From: Undibacterium sp.
Lineage (GTDB): Bacteria > Pseudomonadota > Gammaproteobacteria > Burkholderiales > Burkholderiaceae_D
Direction of reading: 5' to 3'
Length of the DNA stretch: 59,026 nucleotides
Assembly (NCBI GenBank): GCA_025352365.1
Contig: JANXTO010000343.1
Location: 1-59,026 of the forward strand
Below are positions 16,980 through 26,299 of the stretch, piece by piece; positions within the stretch are counted from its first letter, which is position 1, and every line of letters starts with the position of its first letter. Position numbers and translations under genes: made by a program. The notes beneath the pieces are model-generated. The model was not told the origin of the DNA. It made no database searches and saw only the letters and a list, made by a program, of their open reading frames with translations.

Positions 16980-18317
16980 ATGAAAAAGAAACTTATGGCG
17001 CTCGCCATTTGTGGTGTAGTTGCGGGCGCTCTTCAAACTCAAGCCCAGGCGCAAACAGTTCCAGAACTTCAGCAAGCACTGCTTCAAGCCCAAAAAGCAG
17101 CGGCTGATGCGCAAAAATCTGCCCAACAAGCACAAGACGCCTTAGCACAAATTCAGCAAGCAATGGCAGCGGCAAAAGAGTCCAAAGCAACAGCACAAAC
17201 ATCCTCGGGTTCTGGCAATGTGACTCAGCCACCGGGTGAAGGTTTAATCTATAAAAATAGCGGTGATTCAGTTCGTTTGTATGGCTTGATTGATCTGAGC
17301 TTAAGCAATAAAACCAATGCCGATAAAACAGGCAACACTCAAAATGATATGTCGGTCGCTTGGTTTAGTGGTAACCGTTGGGGTATTGAGGGCGAGCATG
17401 CCTTGAAAGATACCGATGGACTGAAAGCGATCTTCAAATTAGAAAGCGAATATGAACTCCCTACCGGCAACATGGACACACCTGGTGTGTTATTCAACCG
17501 TGACGCATGGTTGGGTATGCAAAGCGATACTCTCGGTAAGCTGACACTGGGTCGCCAAAATACTGTCGCACGTGAATTCTCTAAAATTTATGGCGACCCT
17601 TACGGTACCGCCAATGTAACGCTCGATGAAGGCGGTTACAGCAATAATAATAATTTCAAACAGCTCATTTTTTATTCCGGTAGTGCTACAGGTACTCGTT
17701 ACGACAAAGGAATAGTTTGGAAAAAAGAGTTTGGTAACATCGTTGCAGGTGTTGGTTACCAAGTCGGTGGTGTACCGGGTGATTTTAGTGTTGGATCGAC
17801 TAAATCTTTGGGCTTGGCGTATAACGGTGGCGATGTTAATGTCTCCAGCTTCTATAACTCAGCAAATGTTAACGGCTATACGCATTCTTCTTATTCTATT
17901 GGTGGTAACTATACATTCGGTCTGGTACGCGTTAATGCTGGCTATATCAGTTATAAAGCAGATCAACCAGTTGCGATCGGTAACCGCAGTGATAAAGCTT
18001 ACACCTTGTCGGCTAAGTTCACTCCAGAAGGCAAGTTTGATTATGAGCTTGGTTGGCAGACAATGAATGCTGAAAACGCCGCTGTCAACGGTAGTGGCTA
18101 CGTCCTAAATGCGTATGCAAATACAGCCAGTGCGACTAAAACAGCGACCGGTAAACGCAAAACTTGGTATGGTTCGGCTTTTTATCACTTCGATAAACGT
18201 ACTGAACTTTATTTAGCTCTGGATCGCTTGAATACTGATGGTACTTACTTGGCATCACAAGCGAATGGATTTACGTCTCAGAACGAATATGCCATGGGTA
18301 TGCGCTTTAAGTTCTAA
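16980..18317 (+). CDS. Gram-negative porin with N-terminal coiled coil
   Basis: 445 aa. A signal peptide (MKKKLMALAICGVVAGALQ, cleaved near AQA) is followed by an Ala/Gln-rich heptad segment from about 28 to 75 that should form a coiled coil. A trimeric porin barrel follows: VRLYGLIDLSL, WGIEGEHALKD, KLTLGRQNTVAREF, with a C-terminal Phe (MGMRFKF) as the barrel assembly signal. It forms a general or solute-specific channel of the outer membrane. The coiled coil may reach into the periplasm or peptidoglycan. It is divergent from the TctDE-like pair and upstream of the ABC importer, so it is likely the outer-membrane step of the same uptake system. A strong AGGAG ribosome site precedes the ATG. 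Confidence 0.9.
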   Translation: MKKKLMALAICGVVAGALQTQAQAQTVPELQQALLQAQKAAADAQKSAQQAQDALAQIQQAMAAAKESKATAQTSSGSGNVTQPPGEGLIYKNSGDSVRLYGLIDLSLSNKTNADKTGNTQNDMSVAWFSGNRWGIEGEHALKDTDGLKAIFKLESEYELPTGNMDTPGVLFNRDAWLGMQSDTLGKLTLGRQNTVAREFSKIYGDPYGTANVTLDEGGYSNNNNFKQLIFYSGSATGTRYDKGIVWKKEFGNIVAGVGYQVGGVPGDFSVGSTKSLGLAYNGGDVNVSSFYNSANVNGYTHSSYSIGGNYTFGLVRVNAGYISYKADQPVAIGNRSDKAYTLSAKFTPEGKFDYELGWQTMNAENAAVNGSGYVLNAYANTASATKTATGKRKTWYGSAFYHFDKRTELYLALDRLNTDGTYLASQANGFTSQNEYAMGMRFKF

Positions 18318-18330
18318 TAAAAATAATCTA

Positions 18331-18409
18331 GAACAAAAGCCAAAAAAAGTGTAGTGGAACAGAGCAGATTGAATATCTGTTCATGAAACGATGCAAATGG
18401 CTTTTGTTC
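18331..18409 (+). terminator. Nested hairpin after the porin gene
   Basis: The outer arms GAACAAAAGCCA (18331-18342) and TGGCTTTTGTTC (18398-18409) pair perfectly over 12 bp. Inside them GAACAGA (18357-18363) pairs with TCTGTTC (18376-18382). An AT-rich tail ATTTATTTTTA follows. It is probably the porin terminator, or an operon attenuator that lowers expression of the downstream ABC genes relative to the porin. Confidence 0.5.
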
Positions 18410-18590
18410 ATTTATTTTTACTGATTCTTTGCACCAGATAGAATATAAAGTGACGATTATCATTTTCTGACTGGTAATACATATTCAGTTGACCTTGCAA
18501 CGACGGGAAGCAATCGTTGCAGACATGGCTTTGTCGAGTTAATGGCGACACTGCATCGAAAATACAACTCAAAAAATAACGGAGACAATC

Positions 18591-19598
18591 ATGAAAGCAG
18601 TATTAAAACCTGTACTTATACCTATAGTTGCCATGCTGATGCTGGTATTTGGCATGCAAGTCCATGCAGCTGACAAAATCACGATTATGGTTGGTGGGAT
18701 AGAGAAGCAAATCTACTTGCCGGCTAAACTTGCAGAGCAGTTAGGATATTTAAAAGAAACCGGGCTGGAGATTGAATTATTGAGCGAGCCAGCAGGTGTT
18801 AATGCAGAGACAGAAATGTTATCTGGTGCAGCGCAAGGTGTGGTGGGTTTTTACGACCACACCATCGATTTGCAAGCACGTGGAAAATTAGTGCAGTCGG
18901 TAGTCCAGTTTAGCCAGGCACCAGGTGAAGTAATTTTGGTGTCCAAGGCGTCTGCCAAAGACATTAAATCCCCCGCAGACTTTAAAGGTAAAACCTTAGG
19001 TGTTACTGGCCTTGGTTCTTCTACTAACTTTTTGACGCAATATTTGGCTGCTAAAGCCGGCGTAAAGAATAGTGAATTTACTACCTTGCCAGTTGGCGCA
19101 GGCTCCACCTTTATCGCGGCAATGGCACAAAATAAAATTGACGCTGGCATGACCACAGAGCCAACCATTTCGCGCCTGGTATCTACTGGTGCAGCCACCA
19201 TTCTGGTTGATTTGCGCTCTGTGAAAGAAACTGAGGCCGCGCTTGGCGGCACCTATCCGGCGGCTTGTCTGTATATGCCCACTGCTTGGGTGAATACGCA
19301 CAAAGATCAGGTACAAAAGCTGGCGAATGCGTTTGTTAAGACTTTGAAATACATTAAAACTCATAGCGCAAAAGAGATCGCCGAAAAAATGCCAGCGGAC
19401 TATTACGCATCTAATAAACAGATGTACATCGATGCCCTGGAAGCCAGTAAGCAGATGTTCACTCCCGATGGTGTGATGCCAGAAAATGGCCCAGCGACCG
19501 TACTCAAAGTACTGAACGGCTTTGACAAAGCAGTACAAGGCAAGACGATCAATCTGGCGAACACATTCACTAGCGAGTTTGTGAAAGCGGCAAAATAA
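18591..19598 (+). CDS. ABC transporter substrate-binding protein (NMT1/SsuA type)
   Basis: A 335-aa periplasmic protein with a signal peptide (VAMLMLVFGMQVHAA). It has the NMT1-like fold wording: KQIYLPAKLAEQLGYLKE, a hinge FKGKTLGVTGLGSSTNF and INAGM-type second lobe text. This superfamily binds sulfonates, nitrate, thiamine precursors or aromatic acids; the ligand here cannot be told from sequence. The gene ends in TAATG, overlapping the start of the ATPase gene. A ribosome site (CGGAGAC) precedes the ATG. Confidence 0.88.
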   Translation: MKAVLKPVLIPIVAMLMLVFGMQVHAADKITIMVGGIEKQIYLPAKLAEQLGYLKETGLEIELLSEPAGVNAETEMLSGAAQGVVGFYDHTIDLQARGKLVQSVVQFSQAPGEVILVSKASAKDIKSPADFKGKTLGVTGLGSSTNFLTQYLAAKAGVKNSEFTTLPVGAGSTFIAAMAQNKIDAGMTTEPTISRLVSTGAATILVDLRSVKETEAALGGTYPAACLYMPTAWVNTHKDQVQKLANAFVKTLKYIKTHSAKEIAEKMPADYYASNKQMYIDALEASKQMFTPDGVMPENGPATVLKVLNGFDKAVQGKTINLANTFTSEFVKAAK

Positions 19599-20410
19599 TG
19601 AAAAATTCAGCGATTGAGGTAGCTACTCAGGTGAAGAATAATGTGGCAATTGAGCTTACTAATGTCAGCAGAAAATTTATCAGCCCTGCTGGCAAAGTCA
19701 CCCTTGCATTAAAAGATTTTAGTCTGACCGTTAATGAAGGTGATTTCTGCGCGATTGTTGGTCCTACCGGCTGCGGAAAATCAACCACTCTGGGCATGAT
19801 CACAGGTTTAAATCCACCGTCTTCAGGTAGTGTCAAAGTTTTTGGTAAGCCAGTGACGGGGATTGATCCAGACATTGGTTTTGTATTTCAGGCAGATGCA
19901 GTTTTTCCTTGGAAAAACGTGATTGATAACGTGGCAATCGGTCCGATATTTCGTGGTAAAGACAAAAAAACGGCGAAAGAGATGGCGGGCGAGTGGGTGC
20001 GTAGGGTCGGTCTGGCGGGCTTCGAATATCATTATCCGCATCAGTTGTCGGGCGGTATGCGTAAGCGTGTTGCACTGGCGCAGACGTTTATCAACGAGCC
20101 AAAAATCTTGTTGATGGACGAGCCATTCTCCGCATTAGACGTGCAGACCCGTGCACTGATGCAGGACGAATTACTGGGCTTGTGGTCAGAGAAAAAAGCC
20201 TCCGTCGTGTTTGTGACCCATGATATTGAGGAGGCGATTGCATTAGCGGATCGTGTGGTGGTGTTGTCTAAAGGTCCAGGCTCTGTCAAGAGCTGCTACG
20301 AGATACCTTTAGCACGTCCGCGGGAAGTTTCTACGGCACGCTACTCAGAAGAATTTATCCATCTGTCAAAGCAAATCTGGACGGATTTAAAAGATGAAGT
20401 CCAAATTTAA
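19598..20410 (+). CDS. ABC transporter ATP-binding protein (SsuB/TauB/NrtD-like)
   Basis: 270 aa. Walker A VGPTGCGKSTT, Q-loop VFQADAVFPWKN, signature LSGGMRKRVALAQ, Walker B ILLMDEPFSALD and switch His in VFVTHD are all present. It energises the importer on the cytoplasmic face. It is translationally coupled to the binding-protein gene (TAATG) and followed 15 bp later by the permease gene. Confidence 0.93.
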   Translation: MKNSAIEVATQVKNNVAIELTNVSRKFISPAGKVTLALKDFSLTVNEGDFCAIVGPTGCGKSTTLGMITGLNPPSSGSVKVFGKPVTGIDPDIGFVFQADAVFPWKNVIDNVAIGPIFRGKDKKTAKEMAGEWVRRVGLAGFEYHYPHQLSGGMRKRVALAQTFINEPKILLMDEPFSALDVQTRALMQDELLGLWSEKKASVVFVTHDIEEAIALADRVVVLSKGPGSVKSCYEIPLARPREVSTARYSEEFIHLSKQIWTDLKDEVQI

Positions 20411-20425
20411 AGTGGGATTAAAAAT

Positions 20426-21295
20426 ATGAATACTACTGTCCTAAATACGTCGCTCAATCTGCCTGAAATCGGTGAGGAAGAGCGCAAGGCGATTGCCAAA
20501 GGGGTTAATCATCACCGTCTGGTTATTTTTTTACGGGTCGCATTGGCCGTGGTGACTTTGGGTGCGTGGGAGTTGTCGGTTAAAGCGGGTTTAATTGATC
20601 CTTTCTTTTTCTCGCAACCGACGGCTATTTATGAGCAGCTGGTGACATGGATCACGGAAGGTACGGCGCAAGGTCCGCTCTGGCGTGAATTGCTGGTAAC
20701 GATGGAAGAAACAGTACTGGGGTTTTTGATTGGTAGTTTTCTGGGTATTTTTTTCGGGATTGCTCTGGGCCGCAATAAATTGGCAGCGGATGTGTTGAGT
20801 ATCTATATCAAAGTCGCTAATGCTATTCCGCGTGTGGTGTTGGGGTCGATTTTTATCATCATGTTTGGTTTGGGCATGGGGTCTAAGATTGCATTAGCGG
20901 TTGTGATGGTATTTTTTGTCGTGTTTGGTAATGCGTTCCAAGGCGTGCGTGAGGCGGATAAAAATCTGATTGCCAACGCATATATTTTGGGGGCGAGTAA
21001 ACGTCAGGTGACTTTCTCAGTCGTGTTTCCATCGGCACTGACTTGGATTTTAGCCAGCTTGCATGTCAGCTTTGGTTTTGCATTAGTCGGTGCCGTGGTC
21101 GGTGAGTTTTTGGGTGCGCGACACGGTATCGGTTTGCTGATCGCCACAGCGCAAGGGACGTTTAATGCAGCCGGTGTATTTGCAGCAATGATCGTGTTGG
21201 CGGTGGTCGCCTTGGCGGCCGAGTATCTACTGACTGCGATTGAAAACAGATTATTGAAATGGCGTCCGGTGCAGTTTGTTGAGCAGGGTATGTGA
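20426..21295 (+). CDS. ABC transporter permease (SsuC/TauC-like)
   Basis: 289 aa with about six membrane helices. The cytoplasmic EAA coupling loop reads ANAYILGASKRQVTFSVVFPSA. It is the last gene of the importer operon and is followed by a strong terminator. Together with the porin and the TctDE-like regulator pair it forms an uptake locus for an organic anion. Confidence 0.92.
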   Translation: MNTTVLNTSLNLPEIGEEERKAIAKGVNHHRLVIFLRVALAVVTLGAWELSVKAGLIDPFFFSQPTAIYEQLVTWITEGTAQGPLWRELLVTMEETVLGFLIGSFLGIFFGIALGRNKLAADVLSIYIKVANAIPRVVLGSIFIIMFGLGMGSKIALAVVMVFFVVFGNAFQGVREADKNLIANAYILGASKRQVTFSVVFPSALTWILASLHVSFGFALVGAVVGEFLGARHGIGLLIATAQGTFNAAGVFAAMIVLAVVALAAEYLLTAIENRLLKWRPVQFVEQGM

Positions 21296-21325
21296 TTGTT
21301 AGGTAGGTTTTATGTACTCCAATTG

Positions 21326-21348
21326 GCCCGCTGACGCGGGCTTTTTTT
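21326..21348 (+). terminator. Rho-independent terminator of the ABC importer operon
   Basis: GCCCGC-TGAC-GCGGGC followed by seven T, 30 bp after the permease stop. Confidence 0.9.
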
Positions 21349-21423
21349 CCGTTCTATTGCGTGATGCCGGCGATATCTGTGTCTGGCTTAGCTCGTTTTC
21401 TACAAGTGGAATACGGGATTAAT

Positions 21424-21508
21424 CATTATACTCCCCATTATTTTTATTGAAAATAGCTAATTGTCCAATGAATCATTGGACAATTAAAAAATACTATATA
21501 GGAGTATT
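21424..21508 (+). repeat. 86-bp dispersed element, copy B
   Basis: CATTATACTCCCC at the left and GGAGTATTT at the right give a 7-bp terminal inverted repeat (ATACTCC/GGAGTAT). The centre is a perfect 13-bp palindrome arm pair, AATTGTCCAATGA-A-TCATTGGACAATT (21459-21485). It is the cleanest copy of the family. It lies between the importer operon and the truncated rlmI; nothing else is visible from 21509 to 21733. Confidence 0.85.
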
Positions 21509-21733
21509 TAATTTAACTGTGGTGAGAATGCAAATGCATTTCCATGCAGGCAGCGCTAAGGATTGTGCTTTGCTCGCTTAGCTTGTTTGTGCTGACTTGA
21601 TATTCGATTCCGGGCTATGCTGGAATATGGGATAGGAGGAGCCTTATCAGCGTGAGGCGTTGGAACGGGGCGAGAGAACTATCGTGCCAATTTTCATCAG
21701 CACGATTGCTGCAGGAATACTTAACTATTGCGC

Positions 21734-22405
21734 TTAACTACTTTGATTTCTTTGTCCCGTTTTGATATCGACTGAAATACGTACGCCTTTTTCCACCAGC
21801 CAGATTTCATCCGGTGGTTCGTCTCCTGCCAGTGCGCCAAATACGACGGGCAAACCTTCCCCTTTGCGCATTAACTCGTCTGCCCGTTCGTACACGTTAG
21901 GGCAGCCAGTTTCTGCCATCAGTGCCTGGACAATAGCGACTTTCCAGGCATCGACGCCAGCGGCATTAAATTGGCAGATCAGATAATCGTTCGCTGCTTT
22001 GCTGTCGTCATTGGTACTACCATCTTTAATCCAGTCAACCACCAGACCAGATAAACCATCTTCGTCGCCGGATACTAGAGAAATAGACTGACTGAGTTTT
22101 TTGCTGGCGCTATTTACATTCGCTTTACGCTTCAGAGCAGCGGTTTGAACACGTCGCTTAATCATGGCATGATCGACCGATTCATTCTGGTCAAAGGTCC
22201 AGACGCGGGCGCTGATCTGCGATTTTGGATTATAAGCAGCACGCGCTAAAAATTGACCGGAAGACGATTGAACCAGGACTGTCGCGCCTAATTTATTTCG
22301 TTCTCCGGGTTTGCCATCGACCCGCGCCACGGCAGATAGATAGACCCAAGGCTGGCGTTCTAGCAGGCTTTTTTCTTTGCCTTGTTTAATAGTGAGTGTC
22401 AGCAT
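21734..22405 (-). pseudogene. rlmI: RlmI-like 23S rRNA methyltransferase, C-terminally truncated
   Basis: 223 aa matching the first half of RlmI/RlmK-type m5C methyltransferases: an N-terminal PUA domain (KSLLERQPWVYLSAV, ARAAYNPKSQISARVW), then the central domain with DGLSGLVVDW up to VRISVDIKTGQ. In the family this point continues into GFYLDQR and the S-adenosylmethionine fold with the catalytic Cys. Here it runs into unrelated RNQSS and a stop. Normal length is about 390-400 aa. The lost 3' half is not in the window, and an 86-bp repeat lies just beyond the break. It is probably inactive. Confidence 0.75.
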
Positions 22406-22488
22406 GAGTCAACTTAAAATCTGTTTAAAAAATAGTTGGAAATGAATGATGTTGCTGTAGATGCCGAGGTTTTTACCGCTCGATCCAT

Positions 22489-23340
22489 CTAATTATCGTA
22501 TTGCGATAAACGCCGTTCTTCGTCCGCTTGTTCAATCCGCGCGATTTCAATCTCACGCATCACCGCGCCAACATCGGCCGGACGTTTATCCACTGCAACG
22601 CGACCGGTCAAGACGGTTTCTGGTGTGAGCAAACCTGCCTGAAATAGCAGCCAGATTTCTTTGCCGTATTTGGTTCCTGCCAGTTGTGGCGCAAAGGGAC
22701 TGAAGAAGTTCATCAAATTATCGACATCGCGCTCCAGCATGGCGCCTGCACTGGTATTGCCCGCAGCATCAATCGCTTGCGGCAAGTCAATGATGACAGG
22801 ACCCTTGTCATCCACCAGAATATTGTATTCAGACAGATCGCCGTGGATGACACCGGCACATAACATCAGGACGACCTGATGCAGCAATTGAGCGTGATAG
22901 TCCAGTGCCAGCGCTTCGGTCAGTTCAACATCATTTAAACGCGGTGCAGCGTTGCCAGTGGCATCTGTCACCAGATCCATCAGCAGTACGCCTTCAAAGC
23001 AGATATATGGCGTCGGGACGCGCACACCGGCGGCAGCCAGACGGTATAAGGCATCGACCTCGGCGCTTTGCCAGACATCTTCCTGCATCTTGCGGCCGTA
23101 GCGGGTGCCTTTTTCCATCGCACGCGCCTGGCGGCTATTTTTGACGGTACGACCTTCCTGGTAGGCGACGGCTTTTTTAAAACTACGCTGATTCGCTTCT
23201 TTATATACTTTGGCGCAACGGATATCCTCACCGCAACGCACGACATATACCGTGGCCTCTTTGCCGCTCATGAGCTGGCGCAAGACATCATCGATTAATC
23301 CTTCATCAACAAGTGGCTGTATTCTTTTTGGTATTTTCAT
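22489..23340 (-). CDS. RIO1-family atypical serine kinase
   Basis: 283 aa. The ATP-binding STGKEA-type loop is MSGKEATVYVV, with Lys in IRCAKVYKEA. The hinge is VLLMDLV, the catalytic loop VIHGDLSEYNILV and the metal loop VIIDLPQAID. This matches RIO1 kinases, which are universal in eukaryotes and archaea and scattered in bacteria. In eukaryotes they act in small-subunit ribosome maturation; the bacterial role is unknown to me. The adjacent rlmI fragment is a ribosome-modification gene, but I see no operon link (83-bp gap). Confidence 0.9.
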   Translation of the reverse strand: MKIPKRIQPLVDEGLIDDVLRQLMSGKEATVYVVRCGEDIRCAKVYKEANQRSFKKAVAYQEGRTVKNSRQARAMEKGTRYGRKMQEDVWQSAEVDALYRLAAAGVRVPTPYICFEGVLLMDLVTDATGNAAPRLNDVELTEALALDYHAQLLHQVVLMLCAGVIHGDLSEYNILVDDKGPVIIDLPQAIDAAGNTSAGAMLERDVDNLMNFFSPFAPQLAGTKYGKEIWLLFQAGLLTPETVLTGRVAVDKRPADVGAVMREIEIARIEQADEERRLSQYDN

Positions 23341-23572
23341 AAATAATTAGTATAAATAATTCGGCTGAGTGCTTCCAATTTCCAGACACTGCAGCCAAAC
23401 CGGGCGAAAAAATCAGATAAGCACCAAATTTAGCTATGACAAACAGTATGTAAAAACGGAATAGATAACGGATAGTACCAATTTGTGCGCCCCAGTCATA
23501 CCATTGCGCACCATTCGACCTATAATCCAGTTTATCGCAGTACTGTTGTACTGTTTCACCAAGGAGCGCATC

Positions 23573-23683
23573 ATGAGCAAAGCACAAGACAGTAAAAAAG
23601 CAGTCAAAAAAGAACCAGCAAAAACCATGAAGGAAAAAAAAGCGGATAAGAAAGTGAAGAAGGAGGCAATGAAGCGTCAGTGA
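23573..23683 (+). CDS. Very small Lys/Ala-rich basic protein (36 aa)
   Basis: The track ORF begins at 23483, but a strong ribosome site (AAGGAG) sits 7 nt before the ATG at 23573. That gives a 36-residue peptide made almost only of Lys, Ala, Glu and Met, with KAVKKEPAKTMKEKKADKK as its core. There is no membrane segment. It could be a nucleic-acid-binding or histone-like mini-protein; no family is recognised. A 56-bp palindrome follows 68 bp downstream. Confidence 0.6.
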   Translation: MSKAQDSKKAVKKEPAKTMKEKKADKKVKKEAMKRQ

Positions 23684-23750
23684 TACTGGATATTGTCTAC
23701 ACCACTATCCAATATCATGCGCTTTCCTTAAGATTATTGATTTTGGATAT

Positions 23751-23806
23751 CTAATGATAATGCGGCTTCTGGCATGTTTTTATGTCAGAAGCCGCATTAT
23801 CATTGG
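23751..23806. repeat. 56-bp palindromic element, copy 2
   Basis: AATGATAATGCGGCTTCTGGCAT pairs with ATGTCAGAAGCCGCATTATCATT around a short T-rich loop (one G-T pair). It has the same total length and core as the copies at 7320 and 56515 and again sits between convergent genes. Nothing else is visible from 23807 to 24044. Confidence 0.85.
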
Positions 23807-24044
23807 ATTTCATACTTTTTGAATTTCTAAAAAATGACAAATGATGACCAGAGCTGATGGCTCTCGTTCAGCATGGCTTTAGCAGATATCCAAAGGGCGT
23901 TATTGAATTAACGGACGGCTCTGGACTCCCGACTTGGCAGAAGTGATAAGAAAGATAGTTGTTAGAAATGCTGTTGTTAATATTTCTGTTTTAAAAAAGC
24001 ATCAATTAATGGGGGCCAGTTCATTAAGCGCACCCGCTTTTAAT

Positions 24045-24503
24045 TTAGTAGCGAGATTTGATCCAGTTATCTATCGCAATTTTCCCAGGTCCAAATACGG
24101 CTAATACAGCTAACAGCAAGCCCCAATAAAGATGATCATTGATGGCCGCCGGACATTCAAACGACCAGAGCTGCGGATACGAAATCACCGCCATTGCATT
24201 GACTGCAAATAACCCTAAAGCGGCAGGACGTGAGAACAAGCCTGTAATTAACAGAATCGGGAAAAACAATTCTCCACCTGCGCCGGTAATTGCTGCTAGC
24301 TCTGGGGGCAAGACAGGGACATGATATTCCTCCCGAAATAAGGATAAAGTTGCCTCCCAATCCTGAATCTTTACCATCCCAGATTTTAGAAATTGCCAGC
24401 CTACAAAAATCCGCAAACCAAGATTGAGCAATGCGCCGCCCCATTCTTGTATTAGTTGATCGATGCTAGTACTGAGTTGATGCAGCCGCAAAAATTGATT
24501 CAT
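24045..24503 (-). CDS. DoxX-family membrane protein of the bufferin-type operon
   Basis: 152 aa with four membrane helices. The DoxX wording is seen in LLNLGLRIFVGWQFLKSGMVKIQDW and the following ELAAITGAGGELFFPILLI. It is the last gene of the DUF2282-DUF692-DUF2063 operon, 51 bp after bufC. DoxX proteins often close such clusters. The redox or membrane function here is inferred only. Confidence 0.85.
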   Translation of the reverse strand: MNQFLRLHQLSTSIDQLIQEWGGALLNLGLRIFVGWQFLKSGMVKIQDWEATLSLFREEYHVPVLPPELAAITGAGGELFFPILLITGLFSRPAALGLFAVNAMAVISYPQLWSFECPAAINDHLYWGLLLAVLAVFGPGKIAIDNWIKSRY

Positions 24504-24554
24504 TTTTATTCTCCGTGTTAGTTATGCAAGTCAGTCGGAGCAGGGCGGTTTTCC

Positions 24555-25361
24555 TTACATGCGTTCATCGCTGGAAGATAGTTTACTCTCTACAAAAATG
24601 CCCCAGTTAAACCATTGCTGTAGTTGATCCGCAATTTGGAAATCAGGATCATGTTCCATCGCTTGCTCCAATGCCGATCCGATACTTTCTCCTTGTGATA
24701 AGGCTAGCAATCCAAGATACGACGCTATGCCTAATGCATGTACCTCGACTGACCAATGTTGACGGTTGACTAGGCAATAGTTTTTTACCTCTAATTGCTC
24801 TGGATAAGCGACATCGGTATTTGGTTGGTGTGCTTGCCAAATGGTTGCACAAGCCCACTCCGATGTGATTAAGCGGCAAGTTGGGTGCAGGAGCAAACGG
24901 GTTTGTCCAAAATGTTCTCCTGCTTTTTCAATCACTTCGGCCAGGCTCAACGACGTCGTATTGGATGCGTAATAGGCCGTATGCACTTGCCATTCTAAGT
25001 TGGCGACATCTGGAAAATAGGGATAGTCATTGATGATACCGATACCAGTTATCGGATCAGCTAAAAAAATGGCTAGCTGCGATCCAAATTCGTTTAAATC
25101 GCCTGAAGTAGACGGGTGGGCGCGTCCGTAGGCTTTGGCCATTTGCTCAAAAAATTCTGCGCCGACCAATTGATATAAAACAGGATAGGTATTTTGTAAG
25201 GCTTGAGTCCAGATGGCGGACACATTCCCCCTATAAATCCCCAAGCGTTCTTGTGCCTGTTCCGGCGAGGATTTGAACAACAGCCTTGTACTTTGATCGG
25301 GAGACAATAACGCATCTGCAAACTGCTGTTGTATAGCAGAGAGGCTGCGAGGGTCAGCCAT
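24555..25361 (-). CDS. bufC: DUF2063 protein, BufC-type partner of the MNIO enzyme
   Basis: 268 aa from the ATG at 25361, which lies inside the end of bufB (8-bp overlap). The track start at 25496 would overlap bufB by 140 bp and is unlikely. The N-terminal domain has the DUF2063 wording ([41 protein letters not shown]). In the bufferin and related MNIO pathways this partner recognises the precursor peptide and delivers it to the DUF692 enzyme. Confidence 0.85.
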   Translation of the reverse strand: MADPRSLSAIQQQFADALLSPDQSTRLLFKSSPEQAQERLGIYRGNVSAIWTQALQNTYPVLYQLVGAEFFEQMAKAYGRAHPSTSGDLNEFGSQLAIFLADPITGIGIINDYPYFPDVANLEWQVHTAYYASNTTSLSLAEVIEKAGEHFGQTRLLLHPTCRLITSEWACATIWQAHQPNTDVAYPEQLEVKNYCLVNRQHWSVEVHALGIASYLGLLALSQGESIGSALEQAMEHDPDFQIADQLQQWFNWGIFVESKLSSSDERM

Positions 25362-26256
25362 GATGTGCCGCTGATACTGAGTTACTGACATTACTTGCGT
25401 TGATGATGTTGGCACGAGACGTATCCCTGTAATGCGTCGCCTTAGCCGCTTCGGCCAGCAGAACGGGTAACGCCGGAATATCGGTATCCCATTCAATCAA
25501 CACAGGGATTTCTGTGCCCAGTAGCGAGCACGTTGTTTGGTATAAATCCCATACCTCCGGCGCTAGTTCACAACCATGGTGATCGATCAGGCAGTCGTCA
25601 GTACGCAAGTGTCCCGCCAGATGAATCTCACCAATCACACCTTGTGGCAGATCAGAGAAATGACGCAGCGCTGCTAAGGCATCTTCGCCGTGATTATGCT
25701 GATTAACGTAGAGGTTGTTGACGTCTAATAAAATGCCGCAGCCTGTACGCTTTGCCAGTTGTACCAGAAATTCTGCCTCGGACATGTCATCTTGGGCGAA
25801 GCGTAAATAGGTCGAGACGTTTTCGATCAGCACACTTCTTTGTAATAGATTTTGTATCTGATCAACCCGCTCGCATATCAACTCTAAAGCATCTTGTCGC
25901 AAAGGTAGCGGCAATAAATCATTCAAATGACGGCCAGCCACAGCGCCCCAACACAAATGTTCGGATACCAGAGCAGGTTGTATGCGTTGAACCAGGAGGT
26001 GTAATTTTTGCAGATGGGCGTCGTTGTAGGCGTTGTAACCAACGGCAGAGCCGAGAGCTAAACCGACACCATGCAGGCTGATGGGATAATCTTGACGCAG
26101 TTGCTGCAAAACATGCAGATCGTAACCGCCATCGCCAAAATAATTTTCTGAATGCACCTCTAACCAGTCGATTGCTACTGGCGCATTCAGAAAATCACGG
26201 TAATGCTGACTGCGCAAACCAACGCCAACACCTAGGTTGACGGTCGGTTTGCGCAT
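25354..26256 (-). CDS. bufB: DUF692 multinuclear non-heme iron oxidative enzyme (MNIO), BufB-type
   Basis: 300 aa from the ATG at 26256 (the track uses a TTG at 26277). TIM-barrel MNIO signatures are present: [66 protein letters not shown] and EIHLAGH. The His, Glu and Asp in these are the iron ligands. The enzyme oxidises Cys in a precursor peptide to a heterocycle. Its place between the DUF2282 precursor and the DUF2063 gene matches bufferin operons, whose products chelate copper. Confidence 0.9.
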   Translation of the reverse strand: MRKPTVNLGVGVGLRSQHYRDFLNAPVAIDWLEVHSENYFGDGGYDLHVLQQLRQDYPISLHGVGLALGSAVGYNAYNDAHLQKLHLLVQRIQPALVSEHLCWGAVAGRHLNDLLPLPLRQDALELICERVDQIQNLLQRSVLIENVSTYLRFAQDDMSEAEFLVQLAKRTGCGILLDVNNLYVNQHNHGEDALAALRHFSDLPQGVIGEIHLAGHLRTDDCLIDHHGCELAPEVWDLYQTTCSLLGTEIPVLIEWDTDIPALPVLLAEAAKATHYRDTSRANIINASNVSNSVSAAHHG

Positions 26257-26299
26257 CGTCTCGAACGTGGAGTTCAAGCTGTATTAAATTTAGCTAAAA

